Source: Actinostola sp. cb2023 (lineage: Eukaryota > Cnidaria > Anthozoa > Actiniaria > Actinostolidae). Taken from it: a DNA stretch of 64,000 nt. Within the stretch, counting starts at the first letter, position 1; the number at the start of each line of letters is the position of its first letter. The notes beneath the pieces are model-generated. The model ran no database searches. It was not told the DNA's origin and saw only the letters and a program-made list of their open reading frames with translations. Below are positions 61,064-64,000 of the stretch, piece by piece. The position numbers and the translations under genes were made by a program. Where the stretch lies: positions 124,001-188,000 of the forward strand of contig JAUJYZ010000813.1 in the NCBI GenBank assembly GCA_033675265.1. The letters are read 5' to 3'.

Positions 61064-61347
61064 CGTTATATAGGATATGAATCATAACAAGTACTAGTTA
61101 ACCAGCCATTAACGCACTGGTATCAGCCAGTACGGACAGATATTTACAGGAAGGAGACTTCTTCTGTGTGAACGTTTGACGTTATATAGGATATGAATCA
61201 TAACAAGTACTAGTTAACCAGCCATTAACGCACTGGTATCAGCCAGTACGGACAGATATTTACAGGAAGGAGACTTCTTCTGTGTGAACGTTTGACGTTA
61301 TATAGGATATGAATCATACAAGTACTAGTTAACCAGCCATTAACGCA
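61001..61347 (+). repeat. Three 116-bp tandem units over the stop codon
   Basis: Units at 61,001-61,116, 61,117-61,232 and 61,233-61,347 (one base shorter) start CTGGTATCAGCCAGTACGGA and contain the same in-frame end AACGTTTGA. They differ by only one or two bases, so the expansion is recent. Confidence 0.97.
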
Positions 61348-61506
61348 CTTGTATATAGATAAATAAGTAAAGCCGTAGAAGTGTATTCCCAATTCTCGTT
61401 ACAGTCTAGATTACTACATACCTACAAGTATGCGGCGTACTGTATACCTACAAGAAGTGTAATTGTTGCACTGGCAGTGCCATCTAAAACGACAACAGAT
61501 CGAAAC

Positions 61507-61512
61507 AATAAA
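61507..61512 (+). promoter_or_regulatory. Candidate polyadenylation signal
   Basis: AATAAA about 440 bases after the stop codon. It overlaps the target duplication of the MITE starting at 61,512, so it may have been there before the insertion. It is the first AATAAA I see downstream. Confidence 0.3.
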
Positions 61513-61694
61513 GGCCCAGACACACGATGCAACGTTGCGCGCAACGTTGCGCGCAACAAGAGTTTTTTTGGGGGGTGTCACACGATGCAACGTTGCGCGC
61601 AATGGTTGGATGCAAAAGTAGAACTCGATCCTACTTCTGCAACTTTTGCGCGCAACGTTGCAAGAAAAGTTGCATCGCACGTGTGTCCGAGCCT
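61512..61694. mobile_element. 183-bp GCAACGTTGC MITE with TAA target duplication
   Basis: Termini AGGCCCAGACACACG and GTGTGTCCGAGCCT are inverted. TAA flanks both sides (61,509-61,511; 61,695-61,697). The interior is a series of GCAACGTTGCGCGCAACG palindromes. A 3-bp TWA-type duplication fits PIF/Harbinger-mobilised elements; that assignment is inference. Confidence 0.85.
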
Positions 61695-61726
61695 TAATAG
61701 AACTTTCATGTTGTAGATTTGCAACC

Positions 61727-61860
61727 ATAATAATAATAATACACTTTATTTCACGAGGGTGGAATACATATTACAGCTTTTAAAAGCTGAAAAACGTATG
61801 GCCCTCCTAATCTAAAAATATATATAAGTTACATGTAGTCTTGATTACTGCATACTATGG
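61727..61860 (-). repeat. 3' end of a minus-strand non-LTR retroposon
   Basis: On the minus strand the stretch ends GTGAAATAAAGTGTATTATT plus ATT repeats, a typical CR1/L2-type tail. The rest is too short or diverged to classify. Confidence 0.5.
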
Positions 61861-62624
61861 AAGTAGTTATTGTTGTCACACACATAAATTGACAAAGTAA
61901 TCTTACATGTGAAAGATACTCCGACGAAGGACTAACGAAGGACTAAAAAAATTAGTTTTTTTCACGTTATTAAAGTTTCATTCTACACACTTGTTACACT
62001 GATATAAATATGATCATAAGGACTTTCCCGTAAATCCTTTGCACGCTGCTCCATTCAGTGTAGCATTGCTGTCGGGATGGTTTACTAATCGACACAGGGT
62101 TCCCACTTTTATAGACGGACAGCAAGAACAATCTCGGTTCTCACGATGTCTTCATCTCCACACAGGAAGCCCATGACAGAACGGAAAGCCCAAGCTAACT
62201 TTGCGTATGTTCCCCTTGAAATATAATAATTGTCTCTCGAATAACCGTTTACCGGCAATCGACAGCGATGCAGTTTGTTGCTTTGATAATGCTGGTATTC
62301 GTAGCTATTTGTGATCTCTCACAACAAAATATTGTCATATTCATATACATGAACGAGCAAAATCGCAACAGTAGAATGAATGCCAAGGCGAGAATGCAGC
62401 AGACACAATTACTACACCAAAATATAGCTAACTTTTAATAATGAGCAAGAAAATAAATAGAGTACTAACTAGTTTAATTACAGTGGATAAATGTTACCAC
62501 TTATCTCCCCTTTCAGGACTAGCTAGAGTACAATGTGTATACCCAGGGGAAAATTAATAGTGGAGTCCATCTCTTAATATACGTGGTTCCCATCAGATTG
62601 TTAGCTTGGCTATTTTTAGCAACA
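61861..62624. other. No feature recognised
   Basis: Unique AT-rich sequence; CACAGGAAGCCCATGACAGA near 62,162 recalls the subterminal motif of the CACAGG element family but nothing else is supported. Confidence 0.4.
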
Positions 62625-62630
62625 AGCTAT

Positions 62631-62667
62631 GATTGGTTGGAGGTAAATGACGTCACTTGCAGTAAAC
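62631..62667 (+). promoter_or_regulatory. Promoter-like cluster: CCAAT box and palindromic CRE
   Basis: GATTGG (inverted CCAAT) at 62,631-62,636 and a perfect TGACGTCA at 62,648-62,655 lie just before AAACATGGCGGA, a YY1-like initiator context. The combination and spacing are typical of housekeeping promoters. Downstream, TTTCCCAGAATTCTGGGAAA at about 62,718-62,737 is a perfect palindrome resembling a double STAT site. Confidence 0.45.
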
Positions 62668-62754
62668 ATGGCGGATATCTCCTTCGTCGATGCTGAACAT
62701 TTTATACCACAGCTACATTTCCCAGAATTCTGGGAAATAAAAAGTATTAATTAG
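62668..62754 (+). CDS. Short ATG frame behind the promoter-like cluster
   Basis: ATGGCGGATATC... in a good initiation context encodes 28 residues (MADISFVDAEHFIPQLHFPE and a short tail) before TAG. It may be the first exon of a gene continuing beyond the window, a micro-ORF, or chance. No clear splice donor was settled. Confidence 0.25.
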   Translation: MADISFVDAEHFIPQLHFPEFWEIKSIN

Positions 62755-63354
62755 AAAGAAAACAACTTTCCCATCCATGCTGTTTCGAATTACGTGAAGT
62801 TGATCTTGGACTTTGAATATTCTAAGAATATTCTCTTTTCCTTCAACCTGATGGACGCGTTTTGACGGACAACCTTCGCGGTGTTAGATTTCATGATTTT
62901 CCTTACAAAATCGGCAGCAATAATGCTGCTGCAATTATTGTATATATCATTGACTAGGTTATTTATTAATTTAATAGACTGAAAAATAGCTACTTTTTCG
63001 CGAAATTCCGCCAATCGCGCGTCGTCTCCCTTCTCGCCTCACTCCCCTCGCGTCTTTTCGTCTCGCCTCATTCTCTCGCGGACCGATCGACTCGGTCGAA
63101 CTTCATTCTCGTACCCAGTGCCCACTCGTCATTTGGTTGGTCGTGGGCTCTGGGAAACCCTGAAATTTTAGCGAATTTCATTGGCTGATGAAATCAACAA
63201 TGACTGATCGTATTTGATTGGTCCATGAGATCAACAAAGATTCAAACTTGCAAGGCGAACGAAAGGAATGACAGCGACGGTTGTATTTTCATACAATGGT
63301 ATTCCGTTTTTGAAGTATAAAGCTATGGAAATGAGTGTGACTGTGACTGTTTTA

Positions 63355-63478
63355 TTTGCAGTAACTCGTTTTATTTGCAGCAACTCGTTTTATTTGCTGC
63401 AACTCGTTTTATTTGCTGCAACTCGTTTTATTTGTAGCAACTCGTTTTATTTGCTGCAGCTTGTTAATTTGCAGCAAC
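63355..63478. repeat. 20-bp tandem repeat
   Basis: About six units of GCAACTCGTTTTATTTGCTG, with small variants (GTAGC, CTTG). Open in one frame because of the period's composition; not a gene. Confidence 0.9.
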
Positions 63479-63537
63479 AGTGATTGGTCAATTGCCAAAC
63501 TTGTTCAAACGCCGTGACCGATTTTAATGCTACATGG

Positions 63538-63559
63538 ATGCTCCTACTTATGGGCTCCT
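63538..63559. repeat. Isolated terminus of the CAGGAGCCC TIR family
   Basis: GCTCCTACTTATGGGCTCCTG matches the right terminus of the 11,023-12,457 element with a few changes. No partner terminus was found in the window. Confidence 0.6.
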
Positions 63560-64000
63560 GCAACATATAATTAGCCATTACCTAATCGAGTAGGACACTG
63601 GGAACGGGGCATGTTGAAATTAGCACATGTGCAAAGTTTGATGTGATTTGAGTGAATTCTGTCGGATTTTATAAACTTTTGAAATTGTGTTTTCCAGCAA
63701 ACATTTTACCGTGATTGTATGATTTGGCTTGGCAACGTCAAAAAGTTTGTATGGAAAAATAGACATCTTTGATGCCCTCTAGCATCGTCAATATTAAGCC
63801 GAAGTTCATCACACTTTCCAGACTAGCTAAGTTTCATCTCCTCTCTCAGAAAACGATGCCCATTTTGCTGGTTTCTTGGACTAGACCTTCCCAGAGTTAC
63901 CCATAATTATTTACGATTCCGCACGCGCAAGCGAGGTCAGGGGATAAAGATATTTAGAATTGATCGTGTATTGAGGAAAATATGACTACTGTAACTAATA
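63560..64000. other. No gene recognised
   Basis: CACTTTCCAGACTAGCTAAG and CTCAGAAAACGATGCCCATT echo a segment near 44,333-44,400, pointing to another shared repeat. Otherwise unique. Confidence 0.4.

Noticed and set aside
54334..59646. Minus-strand frames opposite exon 7
   Set aside because: Shadows of the plus-strand FN3-like repeats, without domains of their own.
62790..63014. Minus-strand 74-codon frame
   Set aside because: It begins with TTG, has an in-frame TGA shortly upstream and no splice signal; no family recognised.

Overview
The window looks like metazoan nuclear DNA, most likely from a cnidarian, probably an anthozoan. That assignment is inferred from the sequence style: long introns, GT-AG splice sites, a secreted TSP1/EGF/FN3-like mosaic protein, BEL/Pao retrotransposons, DUF3504-type tyrosine recombinases, and dense small inverted-repeat elements. 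No search was run. There are no bacterial operons, rRNA genes or CRISPR arrays.

The backbone is one large plus-strand gene. Exon 1 (5,982-6,336) encodes a signal peptide, a run of eight arginines, a thrombospondin type-1 domain and an EGF-like module. After a 40.2-kb intron come a calcium-binding-type EGF exon (46,562-46,746) and four cysteine-rich modules (exons 3-6, 48,273-53,193). A giant 5.66-kb exon (54,054-59,715) and two short ones (ending 61,063) follow, together carrying about 19-20 tandem FN3-like repeats. All eight junctions keep frame, giving a predicted secreted protein of 2,743 residues. A candidate minus-strand gene begins head-to-head with it at 5,607, only 374 bp away.

Intron 1 (6,337-46,561) is a mobile-element landfill. 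In order it holds: polypurine and poly-G/C-bearing foldback elements; a TA-flanked inverted-repeat element with a fragment of a tyrosine recombinase; two elements with 7-bp target duplications; a nearly complete but frameshifted tyrosine recombinase (14,685-16,129) with a 14-6-14 palindrome just upstream; and a 2-kb minisatellite. After these comes a 10.2-kb inverted-repeat-bounded compartment (18,506-28,676) built from TAGGG arrays, an 884-bp TIR element and a broken BEL/Pao element (A). A second broken BEL/Pao element (B, 29,386-35,466) follows, then more minisatellites and a tandemly duplicated relic coding segment. Two plus-strand exons near 41.1-42.1 kb suggest a small nested gene. Both BEL elements and both recombinases lie antisense to the host gene.

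Later introns hold a 1.1-kb, 30-bp-unit array, a second copy of the 884-bp TIR element with a TTAA-flanked palindromic element nested in it, a fold-back element and a tRNA-like Pol III sequence. Downstream of the big gene there are triplicated 116-bp units over its stop codon, a MITE with TAA target duplication, and a promoter-like cluster (CCAAT, palindromic CRE, start-site ATGGCGG) near 62.65 kb. Nothing in the window is a complete, intact transposon.
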